Assembly: GCA_963747105.1 (NCBI GenBank) | Contig: CAVVEC010000013.1 | Coordinates: 138,431-202,430, forward strand | Reading direction: 5' to 3' | Length of the DNA: 64,000 nt | Source: CAVVEC01 sp963747105 | GTDB lineage: Bacteria; Acidobacteriota; Terriglobia; Terriglobales; Acidobacteriaceae | Part shown: positions 28,501-36,597 of the stretch, piece by piece | Numbering within the stretch: position 1 is the stretch's first letter | Layout of the letters: the number at the start of each line of letters is the position of its first letter | Made by a program: the position numbers and the translations under genes | The notes under the pieces: model-generated | The model's database searches: none | What the model was told of the DNA's origin: nothing | What the model saw: only the letters and a program-made list of their open reading frames with translations

Positions 28501-29817
28501 TGCCAGCAGCGGCGTAGACCAGGACTACAACTTCAACCTGCACGGAGTTGGAACTGACCAAGGCCAGTTGACCCATGATTTCAATCTCACCTTGCATGTG
28601 GTGGATTTCGCCTTGACCCAGCCTTCTCCCTTGAGCATTAGCGTGAACGAACCCAATACCTCTGGGCCGGTGCAGTTTCAAGTGACGGCGGCAGGATCGT
28701 TTAACGCAGCAGTGGATCTTTCCTGCCCGGGCCATCCCGCCGGAGCGACTTGTAACTTTGATCCTTCATCCGTCACTCCCACTGCGGGCAAGCCGGCAAA
28801 TGTCATCCTGACGATCAGCGCCGCGCCCGGCACGCAGACCGGCACATTTCCCATAATCATCAACGGCGCTACAGACGGCGGTCCTAACGAGCAGCCACCA
28901 CCGCCGCCTCTCGCTTTGACCATAACGAATTTCGCGGACTACGGGCTGGCGGCCGGCATGTTCGAAATCGGCGCAGTGCAACTGCACGAACTCGACGTCG
29001 GCGACGGCGCCAGTGGTAAGTGGTCTGTGTGTGTTCAATGGCACGCTGGCTTCGCAGAACGGCTACAACAGCGTGGTGAATTTGAGTTGCGGGCCGGGTG
29101 CGCCGCCAACGTGCAGCGCAAATCCAACGCAGCTGACGCCAACGGAAAGTGGAGCGCCTTTCACTATCACCATGAAAAGCAAAACTGTTCAGGCCTATCA
29201 ATTCGATATCGCGGCCAAGGGCGGCGATCCCTCGGGCGTCGCGCACACGGTTCCGGTGAAGTTCACCACGAGTTTCGATTTCCAGATCACCAACACTTCC
29301 GGGCTACAGTCGATCCCGGCCAGGGCAACCCGCCATTTACGATCTCGATGTAATGCCTTTGGGCAGCAACTTTCCCAATCCTGTAGCTCTTTCCTGCTTC
29401 GGGCTACCATTCAACAGCACCTGCTCATTCAACCCCACACAGGTCAATACGGGTAGCGGGGAAACCGCCGTAGCTTTCACCATTGACACCACTGCACCAA
29501 CCCTTTCTTTCTTAACGCCGGTGGGTGCGCGGAGCTTCCCACTCTATGGACTGGCGTTGCTGTGGCCGGGATTCCTGCTTTTCTGTTGTCCGAGGCCCGC
29601 GCGGACGCGCTCCGATCGCAGTCGGGTTCTGGCGATGCTGGCCGCAGGCGTTGTTCTCCTGGGACTGCTGGTTGCATGCGGTGGCGGCGGTGGCAGCGGC
29701 AGCACGAGCGGGAACGCAGGGCAGTCGGGCACAAACCCGGGGACGTACACAGTGACAGTGAAAGCAGTCTGTGGCACGCTCACACGCACCACGCCGGTAA
29801 CGCTGACGGTCAATTGA
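25524..29817 (+). pseudogene. Large secreted BNR/sortilin-type propeller protein with about four frameshifts
   Basis: One ~1,430-codon gene is read in pieces. Frame 1 (25524 to ~27625): a signal segment (LLFSWFLLLFLGATSSV), then propeller blades with NTVYLGGAYGGVWKSTNAG, ILRSTNAGGSWTLIS and IWATTNGGGTWTQLN. Frame 2 (~27625 to ~28950): FETGGDGICTGGEINLVRS, HVWQTSNGGGSWTDFTANLP and Ig-like domains. Frame 3 (~29000 to ~29313): FNGTLASQNGYNSVVNLSCG. A short return to frame 2 gives GQGNPPFTISM. The last frame (from ~29350) holds SNFPNPVALSCFGLPFNSTC, a hydrophobic helix, a basic stretch, and a second helix ending LLVACGGGG. The two helices plus Cys are a common C-terminal anchor in acidobacterial secreted proteins. 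Every break keeps homology, so indel errors are likely. Confidence 0.72.
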
Positions 29818-29977
29818 AGACGAGGAGCGAAGCTGCCCTTCCGTCCGTCGAAGGCTGCGCACAGATCCCCTTTTCTTCCGCTGCACTCTTGCGTAGCCTG
29901 ACCTTTTCCATATTTAATCCTGTATTCTGAATCCTCGGCAACCAGCGCCGCGCGCGTTGCCGCTCATCTGTTCATCT

Positions 29978-31204
29978 ATGCCGGATCAGAGCTTCGACAT
30001 CGTCGTGATCGGAGGCGGAATCGTTGGCCTTTCCACCGCCCTGCACGCATCCCACTCATTTCCCCAACTGCGTCTGCTCCTAGTTGAAAAGGAAGACCGG
30101 GTAGCTCGCCACCAGAGCGGCCACAACAGCGGCGTGATTCACTCCGGAATTTATTACAAGCCTGGCTCGCTGAAGGCGAAGCTGTGCGTGGAGGGCGCCA
30201 CCGCGATGGTGGAGTTCTGCAGTGAACACGCCATTCCCTACCAGATCTGTGGCAAGTTGATTGTCGCAACCACAGACGATGAAATCCCCCGCCTGCAATC
30301 GCTTCTGGAGCGCGGCCAAGCCAACGGGATCCCAGGCCTGAAATTGCTCACCCGCGATCAGGCGCTTGCGATCGAACCACACTGCAGCGGTGTGCGCTGG
30401 CTGCATGTGCCCGGTACGGGAATCACTGACTATGCGGCCGTGTGTGAGAAATACGCGGAATTGCTTGTGGCGCAGGGCGGAAGGGTGAAGACCGCGACCA
30501 AAGTCACGGGGATTGTACGACTGGGCGGAGAAATCGCAGTTGAAACGACGCAGGGAACCTTCGGCACCCGATACGTGATCAATTGCGCGGGACTGCATAG
30601 TGACCGCATCAGCCGCATGGCGGGAGAAAAGCCCGAAGTCCGGATCGTGCCCTTCCGCGGCGAATACTACGATCTGACGCCGGAAGCCGTGCCTTTGGTG
30701 CGTGGGCTGATTTATCCCGTGCCGGATCCGCGTTTTCCTTTTCTGGGTGTACATTTCACGCGCCGGATTCGCGGCGGCGTAGACGTCGGACCGAATGCAG
30801 TGCTGGCGTTCAAACGGGAAGGCTATGCGCGTACGGACTTCAGTCTGCGAGACGTGGTTGGCACTTTTGCCTATTCCGGATTCTGGCGTATGGCGGCAAA
30901 ATACTGGCGCAGCGGAGCCGGGGAATTTTACCGGTCGTTCAGCAAGGCGGCCTTGGTCCGGGAGTTGCAGAATTTACTGCCGGAAATCCGGAGTTCCGAC
31001 TTGGTTCCGGACGGCTCCGGAGTGCGCGCGCAGGCGCTGCGTCGGGATGGGTCACTGGTGGATGATTTCCAATTTGTGTGTTCACAAAACATGCTGCAGG
31101 TGTGGAACGTTCCCTCGCCGGCGGCAACCGCGTCGCTCCCGATCGGGCGTGACATTGTGGGGATGGCGCAGCAAGGATTCGGACTGCAGCCGCGTGGGCA
31201 ATGA
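29978..31204 (+). CDS. lhgO: L-2-hydroxyglutarate oxidase
   Basis: The 408-residue FAD enzyme begins MPDQSFDIVVIGGGIVGLST, with the GxGxxG dinucleotide motif at residues 11-16. A TTG at 29957 is a less likely start. It carries RHQSGHNSGVIHSGIYYKPG, the signature segment of the LhgO/YgaF branch of DAO-type oxidoreductases, and later LHVPGTGITDYAAVCEKYAE, YVINCAGLHSDRI and FLGVHFTRRIRGGVDVGPNA. The family oxidises L-2-hydroxyglutarate to 2-oxoglutarate, passing electrons to quinone at the membrane (metabolite repair or lysine catabolism). The gene is single, with no neighbours from the pathway. Confidence 0.9.
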   Translation: MPDQSFDIVVIGGGIVGLSTALHASHSFPQLRLLLVEKEDRVARHQSGHNSGVIHSGIYYKPGSLKAKLCVEGATAMVEFCSEHAIPYQICGKLIVATTDDEIPRLQSLLERGQANGIPGLKLLTRDQALAIEPHCSGVRWLHVPGTGITDYAAVCEKYAELLVAQGGRVKTATKVTGIVRLGGEIAVETTQGTFGTRYVINCAGLHSDRISRMAGEKPEVRIVPFRGEYYDLTPEAVPLVRGLIYPVPDPRFPFLGVHFTRRIRGGVDVGPNAVLAFKREGYARTDFSLRDVVGTFAYSGFWRMAAKYWRSGAGEFYRSFSKAALVRELQNLLPEIRSSDLVPDGSGVRAQALRRDGSLVDDFQFVCSQNMLQVWNVPSPAATASLPIGRDIVGMAQQGFGLQPRGQ

Positions 31205-31341
31205 GGCGTCAGCTTGAAGTGCGATCGATTCCGTCGTGGCACGACTCGGGCTCCCAACAACTCGTTAGCCGAGGAAAAGTAGGGTCCGTTCGCGCCAGCG
31301 ATTTCCAGCAGTTAAACAATTAACTTTCACTGGGTCAAGTA

Positions 31342-31409
31342 CTTACATCGGATTACATGAAGTATAAAATTATGTAATGAAATAATGCTTTTCTGGCACT
31401 TAAGTGCCA
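31342..31409 (+). promoter_or_regulatory. Promoter with flanking inverted repeats upstream of a NarL-type regulator
   Basis: Within a 433-bp gap an AT-rich island holds CTTACA (31342-31347), a 17-bp spacer and TAAAAT (31365-31370), a fair sigma-70 promoter. ATTACAT (31352-31358) and ATGTAAT (31372-31378) form a 7-bp inverted repeat around the -10. Twenty bases on, TGGCACTTAAGTGCCA (31394-31409) is a perfect 16-bp palindrome. Both look like operator sites. The rest of 31205-31637 shows nothing. Confidence 0.5.
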
Positions 31410-31637
31410 TTTACACTGTCCAAGTATGAGACTAAAGTCTCAGGGAACAGTCGCCCGGGGTAGCGGCTGGCAGTGGTGGGCATTCTCCTCCGAACGTTCG
31501 TAGCTGATCTCGCCGCTGTTCCAGGTTTCGAACACCAACAGCCAACCAGGTGGGAAGGACCCTAGCCCTCCAGGTCTGGTCCAACTGACGAATCGTTTGG
31601 GGCGCTCTTCTGCATCCAGACATCCAGGCTTTTGCTT

Positions 31638-32441
31638 ATGGCTCACGCTATCGCCTTACCCGAAGTTTCTGAAGTCATCCGAGTGCTCGCCGCCGACAGC
31701 ACCAGAATGAACAGTCAACTCCTTGCTGCCGCGCTGGAGCGTGACAAGCGTTTTCAGGTGCTGGATCCCATGCCGGACGCGCACGAAATCTCAGCCACTG
31801 TGGCCAGGGAAAAGCCCGCCGTGGCGGTGATCAGAGCGCCGAGACTCGATGACGATCGCAGCAAAGGTTTCGAGGTGGCGCGCGAACTGCATGCCTTGCA
31901 TCCTGAGACCCGCGTGGTACTGCTGCTGGACACCTCCGAACGGGGCCAGGTCGTAGAAGCGTTCCGGGCGGGAGCCCGTGGCGTTTTCTGTCGCAGTGAG
32001 TCCTTGAAGTCGTTGGCCAAGTGCATCCACTGCGTCAGCCAGGGCCAGATCTGGGCTAACAGCAGGGAGCTGCGCTACTTGCTCGAAGCGCTCGGGGAAG
32101 CACTTCCCTTGCGGGCGATCGATGCTAAGGGAGCGGTTTTGTTGTCCCGGCGGGAACAGGAAGTGGTGCGCTGCGTCGCCGAAGGATTGTCGAACCGGGA
32201 GATTTCGCAGCGGCTCGGCCTGACCGAACATACAGTGAAGAATTACCTGTTCCGCATCTTTGACAAGCTGGGAGTGTCCAAGCGCGTCGAAGTGGTGCTG
32301 TACGCCTACAGCCTGGGGAACGGGAGCTATGTCTCAGAAGCCGACAACAGCGGGAAGAAGCTTCCTGTGCCTGGGCCAGCCAAGGTAGTGGCGACGTCCG
32401 AGGCTCTGACACGGTTTCCGGTGCCGATCGCCCAAGGGTAA
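31638..32441 (+). CDS. NarL/LuxR-type regulator with a degenerate receiver domain (paralogue 1)
   Basis: From the ATG at 31638 the product is 267 residues; a TTG two codons earlier is possible. Residues ~14-135 have the receiver fold (VIRVLAADSTRMNSQLLAAA, RVVLLLDTSERGQVVEAFRAG, GVFCRSESLKSLAKCI). The phospho-acceptor Asp after strand 3 is absent (AVAVIRAP, residues 61-68), and the acidic pair is reduced to AADS. Residues ~168-225 are a LuxR-type helix-turn-helix: LSRREQEVVRCVAEGLSNRE, then LTEHTVKNYLFRIFDKLGV. The regulator probably works without His-Asp phosphorylation. It converges with the ATPase gene, with 5 bp between stop codons. A close paralogue is encoded at 33925. Confidence 0.85.
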   Translation: MAHAIALPEVSEVIRVLAADSTRMNSQLLAAALERDKRFQVLDPMPDAHEISATVAREKPAVAVIRAPRLDDDRSKGFEVARELHALHPETRVVLLLDTSERGQVVEAFRAGARGVFCRSESLKSLAKCIHCVSQGQIWANSRELRYLLEALGEALPLRAIDAKGAVLLSRREQEVVRCVAEGLSNREISQRLGLTEHTVKNYLFRIFDKLGVSKRVEVVLYAYSLGNGSYVSEADNSGKKLPVPGPAKVVATSEALTRFPVPIAQG

Positions 32442-32446
32442 CAAGC

Positions 32447-33526
32447 TTATCTCGAAGCTCGCGCACCGAGCGCTACGAGCGCTCGCCGTCCGTGCGGGTG
32501 TGACTTGGACGCCTGGCGGCGAACCCCGCCGAGGGTATTGTCCAGCGACTCCTGCCAATTCTTCAGCTTCAGCGCGACTTGTTGCATGTAGGCGGCAGCC
32601 TCGGCCGGGCTCAAAGTCTCCGGGTGGGCGCTTCGAATGGGGCGAACATTGGAGACGCTCTCCGCACGCAGATAAGGCAGGTCCGCCTCCGCGCTCTCGG
32701 TGGTCGTTCCAGTGGTGAGCTTGGAAATGTCGAGGTCCGACATCACTTCCCTGACCACTTCGTCATCCACCATCTTCTTTCGCAATGCGCAAGCCAGCGA
32801 GAGCGCATTGAAGCAGAAGTTATTCACATTTCTGGGAATGCCTTCGGTGAATTTCGCAATCTCCTCGTACGCCTCGGCGGTGAACAGCGGCTCACCTTCG
32901 TAGCCTGAGATGCGCAAGCGGTGCTCGATATAGTTCTTGATTTCCCATGCGGGCAGCGGTTCGAGGCCATTGACGATCGAGACTCGCTGGCGTAACTGAG
33001 CCAGTCCGGGACTGGCCAGCTTGTCGGCCAACTCCGGTTGTCCGGCAAGGATGATGTGCATCAGCTTGGCGCGCGGCGTCTCAAAATCCGAAAGCAGGCG
33101 AACGGTTTCGAGCACGGAAGCATCCAGATTTTGCGCCTCATCAATCACGACGATCAGGCGATTGCCGGCGCGAGCTTCCTGCAGGAGACGCTTGTTGAAC
33201 TCCTCGTGCATGCGTACGAAGTCCTGGCCATCGCCCTCGTAGCCTAATTCTCCCAGCAGGAACCGCAGGAACTCTCGCGAGGTGCACTGGGTCTGAAAAA
33301 GAAATGCAGTGCGGGCGGAACTGCGGAATTTCTCCAGGAGATGAAACAGGATGGTGGTTTTCCCCATGCCCGGCTTGGCGATCAGGCCCAGAAAACCCCG
33401 ATTCGCCTCGATGCCGTAATACAGGGAAGCCAGCGCTTCCCGATGGGCGGCGCTGAGATAGAGGAAGCGCGGGTCTGGGGTTACGCCGAAGGGCTGTTCA
33501 CGCAATCCGAAAAACTTCAAATACAT
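32447..33526 (-). CDS. ExeA/GspA-like AAA ATPase
   Basis: The 359-residue protein opens MYLKFFGLREQPFGVTPDPR, the classic start of ExeA/GspA and related secretion or exopolysaccharide ATPases. It shows Walker A AKPGMGKT (50-57), Walker B RLIVVIDEAQNL (123-134), sensor LAGQPELADKL and an arginine-rich LRQRVSIVNGLEPL. The winged lid region ends with VNNFCFNALSLACALRKKMV. The C-terminal ~85 residues are unstructured and lack the peptidoglycan-binding domain of ExeA. In known systems the protein helps assemble a type II secretin or controls exopolysaccharide export. No secretin is nearby; two NarL-like regulators flank it. Confidence 0.82.
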   Translation of the reverse strand: MYLKFFGLREQPFGVTPDPRFLYLSAAHREALASLYYGIEANRGFLGLIAKPGMGKTTILFHLLEKFRSSARTAFLFQTQCTSREFLRFLLGELGYEGDGQDFVRMHEEFNKRLLQEARAGNRLIVVIDEAQNLDASVLETVRLLSDFETPRAKLMHIILAGQPELADKLASPGLAQLRQRVSIVNGLEPLPAWEIKNYIEHRLRISGYEGEPLFTAEAYEEIAKFTEGIPRNVNNFCFNALSLACALRKKMVDDEVVREVMSDLDISKLTTGTTTESAEADLPYLRAESVSNVRPIRSAHPETLSPAEAAAYMQQVALKLKNWQESLDNTLGGVRRQASKSHPHGRRALVALGARASR

Positions 33527-33924
33527 CCCGCTCTCCTACTGTAGCCTTGGTTCGCGTAATGAGAATACCATCTCACGCCAACCAGTTCACCCACGAATCC
33601 TCTGGAAGCCTTGTGATATGAGTTGAGGAGGGTCACATCGGCAGGGGTATCCGAAGACACTCGACTGAAATCCTCTCTTGACACTTTGCCCGACAAACTC
33701 AGACCGGAACAAGAGCACAAAGTCTATGGAGTCTTAGGTCTCCGCCGCGCGACTCGCCCTGGGGGGAGGCTCCGCCTGTAAGTCTCTAGAAATTATGGCG
33801 ATCCGCCAGTGGCACATGGACGAACGGCTACAGCGGGGGTACGAGAGACCTACGACTCCTTGTTCCTGCCCTGGATTCCTCGTAGAATTCGCAGGCTCTT
33901 CCCCGTGTTTTCCGTCTATATCGC
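33527..33924. other. Divergent intergenic region, no feature recognised
   Basis: This 398-bp gap lies between the ATPase gene and the second regulator. Small open frames inside it show no domain or ribosome site. It must contain promoters for both genes, but I see no convincing -35/-10 pair. Confidence 0.3.
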
Positions 33925-34674
33925 TTGATTTCGGTTCAAAACTCGAGTCCCAGGATCAAGGTTCTGGTTGCCGATCCCGTCGCCATGAGTTGCCAGTTGC
34001 TGGCCGAGGCATTGCTACGCAGCCGACGCTACCACGCGGTACCGGTCCCAAATCTTGAGGAGGCCCTCCGCCTACTAGACACCGCTCCATTTGATGTGAT
34101 TCTGATCGGGACCAGTGCTGCGCAGGACCCGCTCGAGAACCTGTGTTTGGTGCGCGCAATTCGCGGCCTTCATCCCGAGGCAAACGTCGTCGTACTGCTG
34201 GACGCCCTGGAACGCAACCTTGTGGTGGAAGCGTTCCGTTCGGGAGCCTGCGGCGTTTTCTGCCGATCGCAATCCTTCGAGACCTTGTGCAAGTGCATCG
34301 TCTGTGTGCACACGGGTCAGGTGTGGGCGGGCTCCGCAGAACTCCAGTTTGTGTTGGAGGCGCTGATCAAGCCCCTGCCCATTGAAAACAACGACCAGCC
34401 TGGCTCGCAGCCGCTCAGCAAACGCGAGGAGGAAATCGCCCGTCTGGTCGCGGAAGGATGCAGCAACCGGCAGATTTCGCAGCGCCTGGGTCTGAGCGAA
34501 CACACCATCAAGAATTACTTGTTCCGAGTTTTTGAGAAGCTGGGAGTCTCCACCCGGGTTGAGCTGGCGCTTTACGCGCTCAAGCGCAGCAACCTCGTAC
34601 GATCCAAGCCGAAAGCGGTGGACTCGGTGTCCGAGTCACAGCCCGAACTTCTAGGGGAACAAGAACTGGGTTAG
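33925..34674 (+). CDS. NarL/LuxR-type regulator with a degenerate receiver domain (paralogue 2)
   Basis: The 249-residue product has a TTG as the only upstream start that keeps the whole first strand (RIKVLVADPVAMSCQLLAEA); no Shine-Dalgarno is clear. The receiver-like domain (residues 10-130) has FDVILIGTSAAQ where the phospho-Asp should be, so Asp is replaced by Gly62. Residues ~163-215 form the LuxR helix-turn-helix (LSKREEEIARLVAEGCSNRQ, then LSEHTIKNYLFRVFEKLGV). It shares long blocks with the regulator at 31638, including VVEAFRSGACGVFCRS, so the two arose by duplication. It converges with the GAF-TonB gene. Confidence 0.83.
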   Translation: MISVQNSSPRIKVLVADPVAMSCQLLAEALLRSRRYHAVPVPNLEEALRLLDTAPFDVILIGTSAAQDPLENLCLVRAIRGLHPEANVVVLLDALERNLVVEAFRSGACGVFCRSQSFETLCKCIVCVHTGQVWAGSAELQFVLEALIKPLPIENNDQPGSQPLSKREEEIARLVAEGCSNRQISQRLGLSEHTIKNYLFRVFEKLGVSTRVELALYALKRSNLVRSKPKAVDSVSESQPELLGEQELG

Positions 34675-34719
34675 ACGGGGTCGCTGCTCTGCTCATGGAG
34701 AAAATCCCTGGCGACTGGT

Positions 34720-36132
34720 TCAGGGCAGCCTGAAACTGACGGTCACACGGGTTTCGAATTCTTCTGCCCGCCCATTGCGGTAGTAAGGTTTGAAGCGCCA
34801 CTGCCGGACTGCATCCGTGGCCGCCACCGCAAGTTGGGGATCACCGCTGATCGTCTTCAGTTTCTGAACCGCTCCGTCCTTGCCGACTAGTGCATCGAGA
34901 ATCACCGGGCCCTGAATGTGCTGTTCCCTCGCCTGCTCGGGGTATTCGGGTTCCACTCGCAGCGAGAGATACTCGTTGGCAACATCCGGCGAAACCAGCC
35001 TTGGGCGATTGTTGGAATTCTCATCGGATCCCGGGCTCGTAGATTGGGCGGATGTTTCCGTCCCTCCCGAGCCTACTGACGGGCGCGGCGACGGCGGCGT
35101 CCGGAAAACGACCTTCCCCTTGTCATAGACAACTAATCCGCCAGCCGGGGCTGGCTCACTCTGGCTCTTCTGGGAAGCGGTTGGCGACGGTGGGGAATTG
35201 TTGGGCTCCGGTGGGATGGGAACCGTCGTGGCCGTCACGATCGTGGGTTCTGCCAGTGGGGCTCCCGACGCTGGCGGGGCAGAACTCACTGCGGGCTTGG
35301 CCTTGACCGCTCCAATCGTTCTTTGTCGTCCCGTACGCCCGACCATCCAACCCAGGAGCAAGGCCAATGCGATCACTGCAACCGTTAAAACCGCCGTCCC
35401 GTAGTCCGGGCGCGGCGCTTTGAAATCCTGCTTTGCCGGCGACGAACTGATCTCGGGAGCGGAACTGACATCTGGCGTCGGAGCTTCGAAAGCCGCGGGC
35501 TCGGAATTCTTTGTGTCTGATGGCGACGGCTTCGCCGGAACCGGCGCCGCCAGCACTTCCGCGGCCCGCTCAATATTGTCGACGATGTTGCGGGACAGGG
35601 CTTGCAACGTGTGAATTTCACGATCACTGAAGGCCTTGGGACGGGAAGAAAAGATCTCAACCACGCCGAACAGTTTTTCTCCCTTCAATACGGGAAAAAC
35701 AAGGATGGAGCGCACGCCCAGCCGGCGACACAGCGCGGCATCCACGCGCGGATCGGCCTCAGCATCATCACAACGCTGCCATTTTCGGCTCTGCACGCAG
35801 GCTCCGGATAGGCCGGAATGCGCGTCCAACCGCACCCCGAGATCGGGTGCATTGGGGCCGGTGGTAGCCCGGCAAATAATCTCGCCTTCTCGCGCGAGTG
35901 CGATTGCGGCCCCGGTGGCGTTGGTCGCCAATCGAGTCTGCTCAACGATCTCGTTAAGCACCAGGTCTAATGCCAGGTCGGTGGACAACGCGCCTCCGCC
36001 GTGACTGGACAGAGTTGCCGCCAAGTACGAAAGAAACACCCCGGCATCTTGTCCTTCGTCCAAAGTGGGCTGAACAGGATTCGGCTCAGGTGGGTCGGAA
36101 GGATCCGGTCGCGATATTGGACTATGAGCCAT
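34720..36132 (-). CDS. GAF domain and TonB C-terminal domain fusion protein
   Basis: The ATG at 36132 follows a TTG at 36135; 470 residues. Residues ~50-190 are a GAF sensor (ALDLVLNEIVEQTRLATNAT, GLSGACVQSRKWQRCDDAEA, RSILVFPVLKGEKLFGVVEI). A Pro/Ser-rich linker leads to one membrane helix at ~246-265 (TAVLTVAVIALALLLGWMVG). A long Pro/Ser-rich periplasmic stretch ends in a TonB-type domain at ~385-470 (EYPEQAREQHIQGPVILDAL, VRQWRFKPYYRNGRAEEFET). A cytosolic sensor is thus joined to a periplasmic domain that normally contacts outer-membrane receptors. No ExbB/ExbD is adjacent. The partner and ligand are unknown. Confidence 0.85.
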   Translation of the reverse strand: MAHSPISRPDPSDPPEPNPVQPTLDEGQDAGVFLSYLAATLSSHGGGALSTDLALDLVLNEIVEQTRLATNATGAAIALAREGEIICRATTGPNAPDLGVRLDAHSGLSGACVQSRKWQRCDDAEADPRVDAALCRRLGVRSILVFPVLKGEKLFGVVEIFSSRPKAFSDREIHTLQALSRNIVDNIERAAEVLAAPVPAKPSPSDTKNSEPAAFEAPTPDVSSAPEISSSPAKQDFKAPRPDYGTAVLTVAVIALALLLGWMVGRTGRQRTIGAVKAKPAVSSAPPASGAPLAEPTIVTATTVPIPPEPNNSPPSPTASQKSQSEPAPAGGLVVYDKGKVVFRTPPSPRPSVGSGGTETSAQSTSPGSDENSNNRPRLVSPDVANEYLSLRVEPEYPEQAREQHIQGPVILDALVGKDGAVQKLKTISGDPQLAVAATDAVRQWRFKPYYRNGRAEEFETRVTVSFRLP

Positions 36133-36597
36133 CAATTAGACCCACCGCTGGGAGTGCGAACCTGTGACGCCATAGGAGCCATTCTCCGCTTCCCGGCTCA
36201 AACCAGCAAGTAGACATACGGCCATGCTGGTAGAGCAGGAGTCTCCCCGAAAACAGCGACTTGTCAACAGCAAACGGCAGCAAATGCCTGTCTGGGAGGC
36301 CTTTGCAGCTGTTTGCCGCGACTGGATGGTGACCAGGTGGCTAAGTAGCAGCGTAAGTCACGCCGCTGCGGGGTGGGGTGCACCACTAGCGAATATCGAG
36401 TGGTTGCGGGGCTGTTGGCGCGGACCTGAGACGGCCGGGGCGCAGGTGAAAACCCTTTCACACTGTCGCAAACAGCTCGGATGGGTTACAATTCCTGCCA
36501 TTTTCGGAGTAAGAAGGAGAATGGTGTTTCTCGTTTTTCGAGTCTTAACGTAGGCTAGGAGCGGGTCCGACGCGATCCAAGAAGCAAGGACAAACAG
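36133..36597. other. Intergenic region, possible -10 only
   Basis: This is 465 bp between the divergent GAF-TonB and GloVer genes. A TACAAT at 36487-36492 could be a -10 for the GloVer gene, but the -35 position does not fit. No gene is supported. Confidence 0.3.

Noticed and set aside
31394..31409. Sigma-54 -24/-12 promoter
   Set aside because: TGGCAC is present, but the GG-to-GC spacing is one base short of the required ten and the element is a perfect palindrome instead.
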